Below are positions 8,669 to 18,291 of a DNA stretch of 64,000 bases, piece by piece. Made by a program: the position numbers and the translations under genes. The stretch's first letter is position 1. Every line of letters begins with the position of its first letter. The stretch is from CAUZIZ01 sp963579905 (GTDB taxonomy: Bacteria; Acidobacteriota; UBA6911; RPQK01; JAJDTT01), in the NCBI GenBank assembly GCA_963579905.1, contig CAUZIZ010000004.1, positions 8,674-72,673 on the forward strand, given 5' to 3'. The notes below the pieces were generated by a model. The model was not told the DNA's origin. It did no database searches and saw nothing but the letters and a program-made list of their open reading frames with translations.

Positions 8669-8904
8669 CCCACAGCGGCAAATTCGACGGTCAGAGTTTC
8701 CCAGATAGCACTACCGGGAATGTCCTTCGTTGCGTTCTCATAGTAGCTCTTCAGCAGTAGCTCGACGGCCTCTTTGATCATCGATCTTGCTTCGTCCAGG
8801 TCCTTTCCCTAGGTCACTGCTCCAGGAAGCTCGGGCACGGTGGCCATGATCCAGCCATCTTCGACCTCCTGTTGGTAGATGACGGTGTACTCACGTTTCT
8901 TCAT
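8665..8904 (-). pseudogene. hicB: HicB-like antitoxin, inactivated by an in-frame stop
   Basis: From the ATG at 8904 the frame gives MKKREYTVIYQQEVEDGW and MATVPELPGAVT, then TAG at 8811-8809, where the family has Gln in the TxGxTxxEA-like turn. It continues GKDLDEARSMIKEAVELLLK to a natural stop, 79 sense codons in all. This is the partial RNase H fold of short HicB antitoxins. A CAG-to-TAG change is the simplest explanation. Both members of the pair are broken by exactly one amber codon, so the locus is a recently dead module. Confidence 0.85.
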
Positions 8905-9036
8905 AAGGAGCTCCGATCGGTGCGCTCAGCATCTTGAGAACTGCCGTCCTCTCTGCTCGGCACTCATCTCACGCTATTCTAGCAGACGGCCCAGGGTAAC
9001 TTGGCCCAGGAAGAGCAGACAACCAGCAGGTCTTCT

Positions 9037-9732
9037 TCAGCGCCTGAGCAGCGCTCGTTTGCCTGCGGCGTAAACGACCAGCAGCGAAAGGCCGCTCCAG
9101 AGAATCGCCCAGGTGAATGCAGGTACCTGGGTTATCTCGGCCAAGATGACCGCGTCGGTCTTGGCTCCAATCAGCAGGAAATCGCTCAGATCGTAAAGCG
9201 CGTAGAGGGAGCTCATCACCGCCAGGACGTCAATGAAGTAGTGTGCTTTCCGTAGTTTTTTCCAGGCTAGAAAGCCGAAGATAAGAGCGGCGCTGAGACC
9301 AAACACGACCCCGAAGAGGTTGCGGACGAAACACAAGGTCACCAGAGCGAACAAGCATGCCAGCGAGGTAAAAGTCTTCGTTGCCCACTGCTGTCGGCCC
9401 GACAGCAGTAGCATGGCTCCCCCAAACAGCGCGCTACCGACATAGCCCGCCGAAGCGACCAGAAGCGCATTGCCCCCCATGTGCTGGACGTAACCGGACT
9501 CCCAAGGAGTGACGACCATGGTCAGGACTTGTCCGCCGGTTAGGACCGACGCCAAGGCATGACCAGTTTCGTGAATGAAAACCACGAAGATCTTGAGCGG
9601 ATACAGGGCCGGCGTCAGCCAGAGAAAGACGGACGCCAGAGCAATAAACGAAAACCATCCCAGGCGACGTAGGTTGAGTCTCCCCTTTCGCGTCTGCACG
9701 ATCGCTGCAGTCATCCCCTGCCAATCTGCCAC
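9037..9732 (-). CDS. M50B-like membrane metallopeptidase
   Basis: The 231-residue product has several hydrophobic segments and the zinc motif HETGH (FVVFIHETGHALASVLTGG) near residue 54, at the end of an N-terminal membrane segment, as in the M50B group of intramembrane or membrane-bound proteases. Further membrane segments follow (about residues 85-200). A clear second NPxDG-type motif is not seen, so proteolytic activity is likely but not certain. It is transcribed divergently from the decayed fusion gene at 9827, with 94 bases between. Confidence 0.85.
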   Translation of the reverse strand: MADWQGMTAAIVQTRKGRLNLRRLGWFSFIALASVFLWLTPALYPLKIFVVFIHETGHALASVLTGGQVLTMVVTPWESGYVQHMGGNALLVASAGYVGSALFGGAMLLLSGRQQWATKTFTSLACLFALVTLCFVRNLFGVVFGLSAALIFGFLAWKKLRKAHYFIDVLAVMSSLYALYDLSDFLLIGAKTDAVILAEITQVPAFTWAILWSGLSLLVVYAAGKRALLRR

Positions 9733-9826
9733 ATCATTCGGTCACTACGAAGGTCATCGACAAGACCGTAAGGATCTATTATAGGTTGAGGATGGGCATC
9801 GAAACACCTGCACCCTCTGTTTCCAA

Positions 9827-12800
9827 GTGAGCCGATCGCACTCGAAAAGTCACACGATCGGAAGCCTCCTCGTTTCCCAGTTCTTCGGAGCCTTCAACGA
9901 TAACGCCTGAAAACTGATTGCACCCTCCTTGCAATTCGTACACTGGAAGCACATGTAAGCGGCGGCGACGCCGAGTTTCAGCGACTCTCCCAGTTTCAGA
10001 CTACCTGGACCTTCTGTGTCCTGACGCTGCCACTCATGTTGCTCTCCCTGCCTGCCGGCGTGCTGGCGGATCGACTCAGCAAACGCTCCATCATCATCTG
10101 GATGAAGTGGATCGAAGTTGCCTTGATGTCGGCGGCCGCAATCTCTCTCTTTGCCTTCCCGGACGATGGATTCCCACGCCTGCTCATACTCGGCCTCATG
10201 GGTGCCCAGAGCGCTCTATCCAGTCCCGCCAAGTATGGAATCCTCCCCGAACTGCTCCCTCACGAACAGCTTTCGAAAGGCAACGGACACCTTGAGATGT
10301 GGACGTTCCTAGCCATCATTCTGGGAACCGTCTCCGGGGGATTACTGCTGGATGGGGCCGGAGAGATCATCTGACTTCCCGGCCTCATCCTGACGTTTAC
10401 GGCCATCCTGGAGCTGGTGTACGCGCATCGAATTCCCCCAGTAGCTGCGGCCCGCACCGAGGGTAATTTAGTCGAGACCATTCGAAGCTCCTGGCAGACC
10501 ATTCGCAGCGAGAGGGTTCTGGGTCTGGCGGTGGCCGGATCGGTAACCTACTGGACCATTGCCAGCCTGCTGGGGCAGGACATCCTGGTGTATGCGAGAA
10601 CGGTCTTGGGGCTATCGGACACGGCATCGGTAGCCTCGTTGGGTGCTTTCGGTCTGGGAGTTGGTCTGGGAAGCCTGCTGGCTGGAAAACTGTCGGGAGA
10701 AAAGGTCGAATACGGGCTGATTCCGTTGGATGACGTGCTAATGGACCTCGTCAGCGCGCTGCTGGCCCTGCTCTCTCCCGGTTTTATCGGACTGCTGGTT
10801 TCAATGTCCTCGCTTGGCATCGCCAGCGGTTTGATCGTAGTCCCCATCAACGCCTTACTTCAGTGGCGGGCTCCGGCCGACCGCCGCGGTGGTGTAATCG
10901 CCCTGGCCAACGTGTTCGTCTTTGGGGGTGTACTGGTTGGATCCCTGAGTGTGACTCTCCTTGCCCAACTTTCCTTTTCGCCCGAACTGATCCTCTCAGT
11001 CGCTTCCCTGGCCATTCTGCTGGGGACGATTTGAGCCCTCTGGCTGCTACCGGACGCACTCCTGAGACTGGGGCTGATTCTCCTGACCCACACTTTCTAT
11101 CGACTCACCGTCTTGAACCGGGATCATGTACTCAAAGAGGGAGGTGTGCTCCTCACGCCTAACCATGTTTCCTTTGTCGACGCTCTGATGCTGATCGCAA
11201 GCCTGGATCGCCCGGTTCGCTTCATCGTCGACCAGAGCTACTTCGACTACTGGCTATTCCGGCCCTTCATGAAATCCATGGGGAACATTCCGATCTCCTC
11301 CTCAGGCGCTCCCAGGGTACTCTTGCAAGCACTTCGGGAGGCCGGACAATACTTGGACGCCGGGGAGGAGGTCCGTATTTTTCCCGAGGGTCAAATCACC
11401 CGAATCGGCGCTTTTTTTCGCCGCGGCTTCGAACGGATCACCAGAAATAGAGAAGCTCCCATCGTTCCCGTCTACCTGGATCGCCTCTGGGGCAGCATCT
11501 TCAGTCGCTCAGGAGGGCGCTTCCTCTTGAAGATTCCGAAGCGGATCCCCTACCCGGTGACGGTGGCGTTTGGAGCCCCGATGTCTTCCGAAACTTCGGT
11601 TGCCGAGATACGCCAGCAGGTCCAGGAACTTGCAAGCTCCGCCTGGGCAGCTCGACGAAAAGCGGCGGAACCCCTCCAACACGCCTTTATCCGCCAGGTC
11701 AGACGCTGGCCCTTCGCTTTAGCCTTCGCCGACGCGCTTAGACCCAATGTGTCGCGGTTGAAGGGCACTCATCGGAGCAGTCGCGCTAGCGAGGGAGCTC
11801 CAGAGTGTCTGGAAGGACCAGACCCATCTGGGGATTCTCCTGCCTCCCAGCGTCGCGGGTTCCCTGGTCAATCTCGCCGCTTCTCTTTCTGGAGGAGTGA
11901 GCGTCAATCTGAACTATACCGCCGGCCGCTCAGGAATGGCGTCCATGATCCGTCAGGCTGAACTCTCTACCATCATCAGCAGCCGAACGTTCGTCGAAAG
12001 GGCGGGGCTGGAACTGCCGGAAGAAGCCGAGTTCCTCTGGCTCGAGGACATTGCTGCTCGGATCGGCACTGCTGCCCGAATCAAGAGCACAGTGGCCTTG
12101 CTGTTTCTAACCGTCAGAGGCCTGGAGCGCTTCTGTGGGGCGCTGCAACCGGTCAAAGCCGACGACTTGGCCACCATCATCTTCAGCAGCGGGAGCACCG
12201 GAGAGCCGAAGGGCGTGATGCTCAGTCACTACAACGTCGGCGCCAATGTGGAGGCGATTACCCAGGTCCTGGGAGCCGACTCCAACGACCGCGCCCTGGG
12301 TATTCTGCCTTTGTTTCATTCCTTTGGTTATATGTCCTTCTGGTTCGCCGCCCAGAAGGGCCTCGCCATGCCCATGCATCCGAATCCCCTGGAAGCACCG
12401 GTGGTCGGAGAGCTCGCTAGCAGGTATAACGCCACCATTCTCCTAGCGACTCCGACCTTTCTTCAACTCTATATGCGCCGCTGCACTCCGGAACAGTTCG
12501 GATCGCTGCGTCTGGTTCTGACCGGTGCCGAGAAGCTCTCGACCGACCTGGCTCTGGCCTTTGAAGACCGTTTCGGAATCCACCCACTGGAGGGCTATGG
12601 CTGCACCGAGTGCTCGCCAGTCATCGCCGTCAGTGTGCCCGACTTCCGAGCAGCCGGGTACTTTCAGTCGGGCTTCCGGCGTGGTTTCGTCGGACCTCCC
12701 CTGCCGGGCGTGGCTGCCCGGATCGTCGATCCTGACAGCTTCGAACCCCTGCCCGTCGAGACCCCGGGAATGTTCCTGGTGAAAGGGCCAAACATCATGG

Positions 12801-13260
12801 CCGGATATCTAGGGCGAGAAGATCTTACGCGGAAGGCGCTGCGTGACGGCTGGTACGCCACCGGTGACATAGCGCTCATCAGCGAAGACGGTTTTCTGGA
12901 AATCACCGATCGCCTTTCGAGGTTTTCCAAGATCGGCGGCAAAATGGTGCCCCATGGTCGGATCAGGAGGCACTCCACGAAGCAGCCGAAGTGCCTCAAG
13001 GCGTCTTTGCAGTAACCGCGGTGGCAGATCCGCGCAAAGGCGAGAGCCTTGCCGTCATCCACACCTTCCAGGAAGAGGCCATACCAGAGCTGATCAAAAG
13101 GCTCGGAAGCATGGAACTACCCAATATCTTCCTGCCCAGAAAGGATCGCTTTCGGAAGGTGGAGGAACTTCTCCTGTTGGGAACCGGAAAGCTGAACCTT
13201 CGCGAGATCAGGCGACTGGCCGATGAATCGTTCGGTACCGATACAGAGCCGCCACTGTGA
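9827..13260 (+). pseudogene. Decayed MFS transporter - PlsC acyltransferase - acyl-ACP synthetase fusion (LplT-Aas type)
   Basis: A GTG at 9827 opens MSRSHSKSHTIGSLLVSQFF then GAFNDNA, the MFS signature of lysophospholipid transporters, interrupted by TGA at 9908-9910 where the family has Trp. After a frame change (about 9915-9970) the MFS body runs on, with in-frame TGAs at 10372 and 11032. It leads into a PlsC acyltransferase with LTPNHVSFVDALML (NHxxxxD) and FPEGQITRIG (EGxxxR). A second frame change near 11766 leads into an AMP-binding domain (TIIFSSGSTGEPKGV, YGCTECSPV, ATGDIA). A third near 12962 leads to the C-terminal KLNLREIRRLADE. The intact enzyme would import lysophospholipids and reacylate them. 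With three stops and at least three indels it is a pseudogene. Confidence 0.9.
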
Positions 13261-13288
13261 GAGATCTGTACGATCACCGAATGGAACG

Positions 13289-13328
13289 AGACACACCGTT
13301 TGTCGGTCTGAGGCCATGCCTCACTAGC
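13289..13328 (+). repeat. R6 short repeat, copy 1
   Basis: A segment of about 40 bases (ACACCGTTTGTCGGTCTGAG then GCCATGCCTCACTAGC) recurs almost unchanged at 21967-22010. The second half can form a small TGAGGC/GCCTCA hairpin. It lies between the fusion pseudogene and the radical SAM gene. Confidence 0.7.
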
Positions 13329-13332
13329 TGAA

Positions 13333-14615
13333 ATGAAAACTAGCTGGGATCTAATCACCAAGGTGCGTTCGACGAGCGGGAGATCCCTATGGAACGAGTT
13401 CCGAAGCAGTTGGATCCGAACACTGGCGCCGACCGACTACGACCGTGAAGACGGTGTTTTCCGATTACCACCGGACTGGCTTGTCTTGATCGTCAATAAT
13501 GTCTGCAACCTCAAATGCGAAATGTGTGACGTCGGTCTAGGCATCCTACCACGGTCTTCTGGGCAAATCTTATTGGTGAGCGGCCCCAGAACATGTCCCT
13601 GGCGATGTTAGAGGAGCTGTTGATTCAGTCCGAGCGGTTCAAGGTTCGTCCAAAGATCGGCTTAGCTGCAACGGAGCCGCTGATTCATCCCGAGATCCTG
13701 GCGTTCTGTGAGGCGATCGTCCAGAAGGGCTTCTGCTGTCAGATTACGACCAACGGAAGTTCCCTGCCGAGACTCGCCTCATCTCTGGTAGATATTGGAG
13801 TCGATGAACTGATCATTTCCTGCGATGGTCCTCGCGCGATTCACGACCAGGTTAGGGCTAAGAAGGGAAGTTTTGACAGGCTCTGCAAGGGGGTAGAAAT
13901 GCTCGGAAGGGCCAAGGAGTCAAGAGGAAAACTGCGCCCCATAGTTAACTTCTCCTTCACCGTTACAGACACCAACTACAACCACCTGGTCGAAACTGTA
14001 AAGACTCTCGGCGCGATGCGACCCGAGAGAATCCTTATTTCTCAGTTGAACTTCATAACTCGGGAAATGGCGACTCTGCATAACAGTCGGCACCAGGACG
14101 ATCTGGCTGTAACTCGCTCCAACCTGGGAAGTATGGAACCAGGTAGCTTTAATACCGGGACCATATGGGAACAGCTCAATGCGCTCCGAGCCTACTTGGC
14201 CACTGTCGATACCTATTTCCCGTCAGTCCATTTGACGCCAGAGCCGAGTTCCCAAGCCGACTTGGAGCGCTATTACCATCAACCAAAAGACCTGATGGGA
14301 GGGCGCGGCTGCACCGATCTCTGGAGGGCCATGATGGTCAAAACAGACGGATCGATCATCCCGTCTCACGGTAGGTGCTACAACTTCAGAGTAGGCAGCC
14401 TCACCGAGACGGATCTACCAACGATCTGGAGTAGCGAGCGGTTTCTCCAGTTCCGGCGGCTCTTGAAGGCGAATGGTGGATCTCTGCCAGCCTGTGCTCG
14501 CTGCTGTGGGCTGACCAGTAGATCCGCCTCGGAACGGCGAACCAGAGGCTTTGGTCGGTTACCCGAGACCTCAGACAGAAAACCAGCAGGATCGCTCCAG
14601 CATGAGCAGTTATAG
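13333..14615 (+). pseudogene. Radical SAM protein with C-terminal Cys cluster, frameshifted
   Basis: The ATG at 13333 opens a reading frame with the radical SAM motif CNLKCEMC (VNNVCNLKCEMCDVG). Right after it the frame is lost; adding one base near 13533 restores CDVGTRHPTTVFWANLIGER and joins the downstream frame (SLAMLEELLIQSERF to 14615). The C-terminal part carries Cys residues (GGRGCTDLW, GRCYNFRVG, CARCC) of the SPASM type, which bind auxiliary Fe-S clusters in peptide-modifying or carbohydrate-modifying enzymes. One indel within 15 codons of the catalytic cysteines should inactivate it unless it is a sequencing error. It precedes a lipoprotein hydrolase by 11 bases, suggesting one transcript. 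Confidence 0.82.
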
Positions 14616-14626
14616 TGATCGGGTAA

Positions 14627-15751
14627 GTGCTCAGCCAGGATACCGTCGACGCGCCTCTCGACAGCGGTGAGATTTCATTGAAGCTCCAATGGGCAGTTTC
14701 TATTATCGCTATTCTTCTGCTCTGTTCCTGTTCTAGATCCGCTTCGCATTCTGGCTCGAATTCTCCTTCTGTCTCGAAGGCACACGGTGTTGTTGTCGTC
14801 TGCATCGACGCGCTCCGAGAGGATCATGTCACCAGCGATCTCATGCCCAACCTCTCAGATCTCGAGGAGTCCGCCAGTTTTCGGCGAGCCTATTCAAACG
14901 CTCCCTGGACGATACCCTCCATAGCATCCATCTTCACCGGCACTTACCCCTCCTACCACGGACTGAACGTAGAGGGCCACCTTGTCGCCCTGCAGGGTCT
15001 CGAAATCAGAACCGACATACTCACGATCGCCGAAATGTTGGCTCAACAAGGTTTCACGACTGCCGCTTTTGTCACCCATGGGCCTCTCGATCTAAAATTG
15101 GGGTTTAGTCGTGGGTTCAAGATCTACGAGGAAATCGAGCGGGTTGATGGCCACGACATCGTTCAGATCTCCGAGAGAGTACGAGAGTTTCTGAAACACG
15201 CTCAACAACCCTTCTTCCTGTACCTTCATACCTTTGAAGCTCACTTACCCGATACGAGTGGATCTTACCAGGGAGATCTACGATACCTGGATCAAGAGCT
15301 TGCGCGGCTGTTCGCACTGGTTAAAGAGCACGCAGAGACTCTAATAGTGTTCTCGGACCACGGAGAGGACATCTCACGACCAGAGCGGAGACACGGTTTT
15401 GATTTGACCGATGACCTGCTCCACGTGCCGCTCCTAATTGGTGGGACTGGGATTGTACCTGCCTTGGTCAATCAGCCTGTGCAGTTGGTAGATCTGAAGC
15501 CTACGATTGCTGATCGGGTCGGACTCGACAAGTTGTCTGTGGGACCTGGTCAGGGTAGAAGCTTATTGCCTTTTGTTCGGGGCGAGACGGTTCCTCCTGT
15601 CCCAATCATCGCAGAGGCACCGCTTCAAGGACCGGGGTGGCTTAGGACAGCCTGGATGGACTTCGCACTTGTGCTGCGGCCAGACAATCAGAGTAGAGAC
15701 CACTGGTGCTGGAAGGAACCAAAGGGGCCAAAAAGGGAGTTCATCAGATAG
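14627..15751 (+). CDS. Alkaline-phosphatase-superfamily (sulfatase-like) lipoprotein
   Basis: A GTG at 14627 or, more likely, a TTG at 14678 (reading MKLQWAVSIIAILLL then a lipobox-like LCSC) starts an exported lipoprotein. The superfamily metal motifs are visible: VVVVCIDALREDHV with the first Asp, SNAPWTIPSIASIFTG with Thr at the nucleophile position, and SDHGEDI. There is no C/S-x-P-x-R formylglycine motif, so it is not a classical sulfatase but a phosphodiesterase/phosphotransferase-like member. The C-terminus (after about residue 345) is short and does not look like the family's usual LYDLxxDPxE ending, so it may be frameshifted near the end. It probably shares a transcript with the radical SAM gene upstream. 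Confidence 0.8.
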   Translation: MLSQDTVDAPLDSGEISLKLQWAVSIIAILLLCSCSRSASHSGSNSPSVSKAHGVVVVCIDALREDHVTSDLMPNLSDLEESASFRRAYSNAPWTIPSIASIFTGTYPSYHGLNVEGHLVALQGLEIRTDILTIAEMLAQQGFTTAAFVTHGPLDLKLGFSRGFKIYEEIERVDGHDIVQISERVREFLKHAQQPFFLYLHTFEAHLPDTSGSYQGDLRYLDQELARLFALVKEHAETLIVFSDHGEDISRPERRHGFDLTDDLLHVPLLIGGTGIVPALVNQPVQLVDLKPTIADRVGLDKLSVGPGQGRSLLPFVRGETVPPVPIIAEAPLQGPGWLRTAWMDFALVLRPDNQSRDHWCWKEPKGPKREFIR

Positions 15752-15779
15752 CCCTGATCTCGCCTAAGTGCTCGATGGC

Positions 15780-15955
15780 CTAGTATTATGTCCTGGAAAT
15801 TCGCCACATGATTCTGCGGACCTGAACGCCGTCTGCTGTGTTGCGCTTCCTCGAAAGACTCCAGGTATTCCTGCGTCAGCGCGCCTTGCATACAGCGCCC
15901 ATGCCTCGCAGACTTATGCACCGAACTTCCAGGACATAACACTAGCTGTAGGCAA
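15780..15955. mobile_element. MITE-like element M2, 168 bp between CTAG sites
   Basis: Two 20-base terminal inverted repeats face each other: TATTATGTCCTGGAAATTCG at 15784-15803 and its imperfect complement CGAACTTCCAGGACATAACA at the right end. They differ at 2 positions. Both are directly bounded by CTAG (15780-15783 and 15952-15955), as expected for a 4-base target duplication. The interior has no credible gene. This fits a non-autonomous element mobilised by a transposase elsewhere in the genome. The left end lies 28 bases after the stop of the hydrolase gene. Confidence 0.75.
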
Positions 15956-15995
15956 ACAACCTCTTACCGCCGAGGCAAACTCATCTCTGCCCCTT

Positions 15996-16110
15996 CCAGG
16001 AAGCCGCTTCAGCGGCCTGACGCGAAGCGTATTAGACCCGGCGTTTACGCCGGGGTAGGCTGCTACTCTACCTTCCTGAGGGCCGTTTACGGTCCTTCTC
16101 GAACCGCGGC
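15996..16110 (-). repeat. R5 repeat, inverted copy
   Basis: AAGCCGCTTCAGCGGCCTGA, then CGCGAAGCGTATTAGACC, then a GGCGTTTACGCC hairpin and GGGCCGTTTACGGTCC form a chain of short palindromes. The first 40 bases are the reverse complement, with a few changes, of 7211-7253. The 15752-16174 interval contains only this, the M2 element and about 60 bases of unassigned DNA. Confidence 0.7.
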
Positions 16111-16174
16111 TTTAGCCTACGTCGACCTGGAGCCTGGCTGAAGTGGAGCCGGTAGAAGCACGCGACAGGGCACG

Positions 16175-16936
16175 CTAGTGCGCCTGTGGAGCCGTAACCT
16201 CTCGGATCCTGAGATTGCGAAGCATGATGATTGTCGAGGGATCATGCAGCTGCACACCGATCGGCCCCTTCGTGGGACGACCAGCCAACGGGGCATTGCG
16301 CGCGACCTCCTGACCGTTCAAGTCCACGCGGATTTCATCTTTCCGGACCTGGATTTCGTAGGCGTTCCACTGGTCAGGCTTCATGACTCCGGTCGGTGCC
16401 CTGGCCAACATATAGATGCTGCCTGCCGGATTCTCACCCGCATCTTGTCCCAGGATCTGAATCTCATAGGCCACCTGCGCAGGAGTCTTGGTGGGATCCG
16501 AGAGGCTCCCAGAGGTGTAACGCCCTCGGCTCTGATCGTGGATGGAAATACCACTGTTCTGTTCTAGCGGAAGCCACCACTCCAGATGCAGGTCGTACTC
16601 GTCGAACTCCTTCACCGTATAGAGCCAGGCCTGGTTCACGATCACCTTGTAATCCGTCCCAAACCACCGATTGAACTTTCCCTTGAGGCTGTTGGACCAG
16701 GAAATCGAAGGAGGTTTTCGCGGATCTCGCTGCCCCATCAGATAGCCTTCCGGAGTAATGCTCCAGAGGCCGTCGCCCACCGATTCCCATCCCTCAAGGC
16801 TTCGGCCATCCCAAAGCGGCGCCCAGTCCTGACCAGAGAGATGGCCACCACCCAGCAGCAAGAGCGCCGCCAGAACTACTGCCGGTCTGCCCCAATGGGA
16901 GCACCCCTTCTTCAAAAACAAAGATCGTTTTTCCAT
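16175..16936 (-). CDS. 3-keto-disaccharide hydrolase domain (DUF1080) secreted protein
   Basis: The start is set at the ATG reading MEKRSLFLKKG (16936), which gives a signal peptide (AVVLAALLLLGGGHLSGQ) and 253 residues. The body is the concanavalin-like DUF1080 fold: WAPLWDGRSLEGWESVGDGLW, YDLHLEWWLP, NSGISIHDQSRGRY, YEIQILG and DQWNAYEIQVRKDEIRVDLNGQ. The family cleaves 3-keto-glycosides or binds sugars and is very common in Acidobacteria and Planctomycetes. It is expected to be periplasmic or secreted. It stands alone, facing away from threonine aldolase. Confidence 0.92.
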   Translation of the reverse strand: MEKRSLFLKKGCSHWGRPAVVLAALLLLGGGHLSGQDWAPLWDGRSLEGWESVGDGLWSITPEGYLMGQRDPRKPPSISWSNSLKGKFNRWFGTDYKVIVNQAWLYTVKEFDEYDLHLEWWLPLEQNSGISIHDQSRGRYTSGSLSDPTKTPAQVAYEIQILGQDAGENPAGSIYMLARAPTGVMKPDQWNAYEIQVRKDEIRVDLNGQEVARNAPLAGRPTKGPIGVQLHDPSTIIMLRNLRIREVTAPQAH

Positions 16937-17148
16937 TGAATCTAGTTTCCTGGCATGCTCGATTGGCAGCCTGGCTACGGCCATTCCCTACCCTCGGAAT
17001 GCTACGATGGAATCAGAAGCATCTTACAGCAATCGAGACCAAGGCACATCTGTCAGCACCGTAATTATGTTACTATTTGTGGCTTCTTGCGCTGCTAGTG
17101 ACTGGCGTCGGGGAAGTCCCGACACCAGCCCCGGTGCTACCTGGGTCA

Positions 17149-18291
17149 ATGCAACAAGAAAAACGGGAACGCAACTTCGCCAGTGACAACAACTCGGGGA
17201 TCTGTCCCGAGGCCTGGGAAGCCATGACCCTGGCCAACCAGGGACACAGTCCCGCATATGGATTCGATCCTTGCACCAAGGAAGCGCAGGAGCAGATTGG
17301 CGAAATCTTCGAAACCGACTGCGCATCCTTTCTGACCTTCACCGGCTCGGCGGCAAACTGCCTGGCGGTGGCCCAACTTTGCAGAAGCCACGAGGCCATC
17401 ATTTGCCATGACGGCGCCCACCTGGACCTGGGTGAATGTGGCGGCCCTGAGTTCTTCAGCGGCGGTGCTAAAGTGATTGCAACCGCTGGAGCCAACGGGC
17501 AACTCCACCGGGCTGGGATCGAGCAGGTAGTTCTGGCCCGCAGAGGTGACTTCCAGTATCCAAGGGTGGCAGCCGTGAGCGTGACTCAGGCAACCGAGAT
17601 GGGGACAGTGTACTGCCTTGAGCATCTCGAGCGATTGGTGGAACTCTCCCATGCCCTCGGTCTGCACGTGCATATGGATGGAGCTCGGTTCGCGAACGCG
17701 TTGGTTAGTCTCGGTTGTTCTGCGGCCGACCTGACCTGGCGCGTTGGGATCGATGTTTTGTCGTTCGGGGGAACCAAGAACGGATTGGCCCTGGGCGAGG
17801 CCGTCGTTTTCTTCAACAAAGAGCTGGCCCGGAACTTCAACTATCGCTGGAAGCAGGCAGGTCAGGTCGCCTCGAAAATGCGTTTTCTTGCCGCTCCCTG
17901 GGTAGGCTTCCTGAAATCGGGAGCCTGGCTTCGCAATGCGCGTCACGCCAATGCCTGCGCGGCCAGGTTGACAACCGGACTGAGGGATCTGGATGGGGTC
18001 TCTCTGATGTTCCCCTGCGAGGCCAACAGCGTTTTCCTGCGAATCGAACCTTCTTTGGCTGAAGCTCTAGTCGGTCGAGGCTGGCGCATGGCTGCAATGC
18101 CAAACCAAGCCACACGCCTGGTCTGCAGTTGGGATACACAAGAAACTGATGTAGACGAATTGCTCGAAGACTTTCGGGAGCTCGCTCCCAAGCATGCAGA
18201 ATCTCAAGAGACAAGAGACAAACAAATCCCAAATCACAAGCACCAACCGGTAAACAAGTCTCAAACCGCGAGGACCAGGAGGTCCACTTAA
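17149..18291 (+). CDS. ltaE: Low-specificity threonine aldolase / beta-eliminating lyase (PLP)
   Basis: The start is taken at the ATG reading MQQEKRERNFASDNNSG (17149); an upstream in-frame ATG at 17077 would add an unlikely 24 residues. The sequence has the family opening (FASDNNSGICPEAWEAM), LTFTGSAANCLAVA, the PLP-stacking HDGAHLD region, HMDGARFANAL with the conserved Asp-Gly-Ala-Arg, and the Schiff-base lysine in DVLSFGGTKNGLALGE. It cleaves threonine or allo-threonine to glycine and acetaldehyde. The last ~30 residues (after FRELAP) are encoded by the left arm and loop of a long inverted repeat, so the native stop has been lost or replaced and the protein carries a foreign basic tail. 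Confidence 0.9.
   Translation: MQQEKRERNFASDNNSGICPEAWEAMTLANQGHSPAYGFDPCTKEAQEQIGEIFETDCASFLTFTGSAANCLAVAQLCRSHEAIICHDGAHLDLGECGGPEFFSGGAKVIATAGANGQLHRAGIEQVVLARRGDFQYPRVAAVSVTQATEMGTVYCLEHLERLVELSHALGLHVHMDGARFANALVSLGCSAADLTWRVGIDVLSFGGTKNGLALGEAVVFFNKELARNFNYRWKQAGQVASKMRFLAAPWVGFLKSGAWLRNARHANACAARLTTGLRDLDGVSLMFPCEANSVFLRIEPSLAEALVGRGWRMAAMPNQATRLVCSWDTQETDVDELLEDFRELAPKHAESQETRDKQIPNHKHQPVNKSQTARTRRST

Noticed and set aside
9908..11034. TGA codons in the MFS-PlsC-synthetase gene as recoded Trp or selenocysteine
   Set aside because: The first TGA sits at a Trp position, but the gene also has three frame changes, and TGA is the normal stop of many intact genes in this window.
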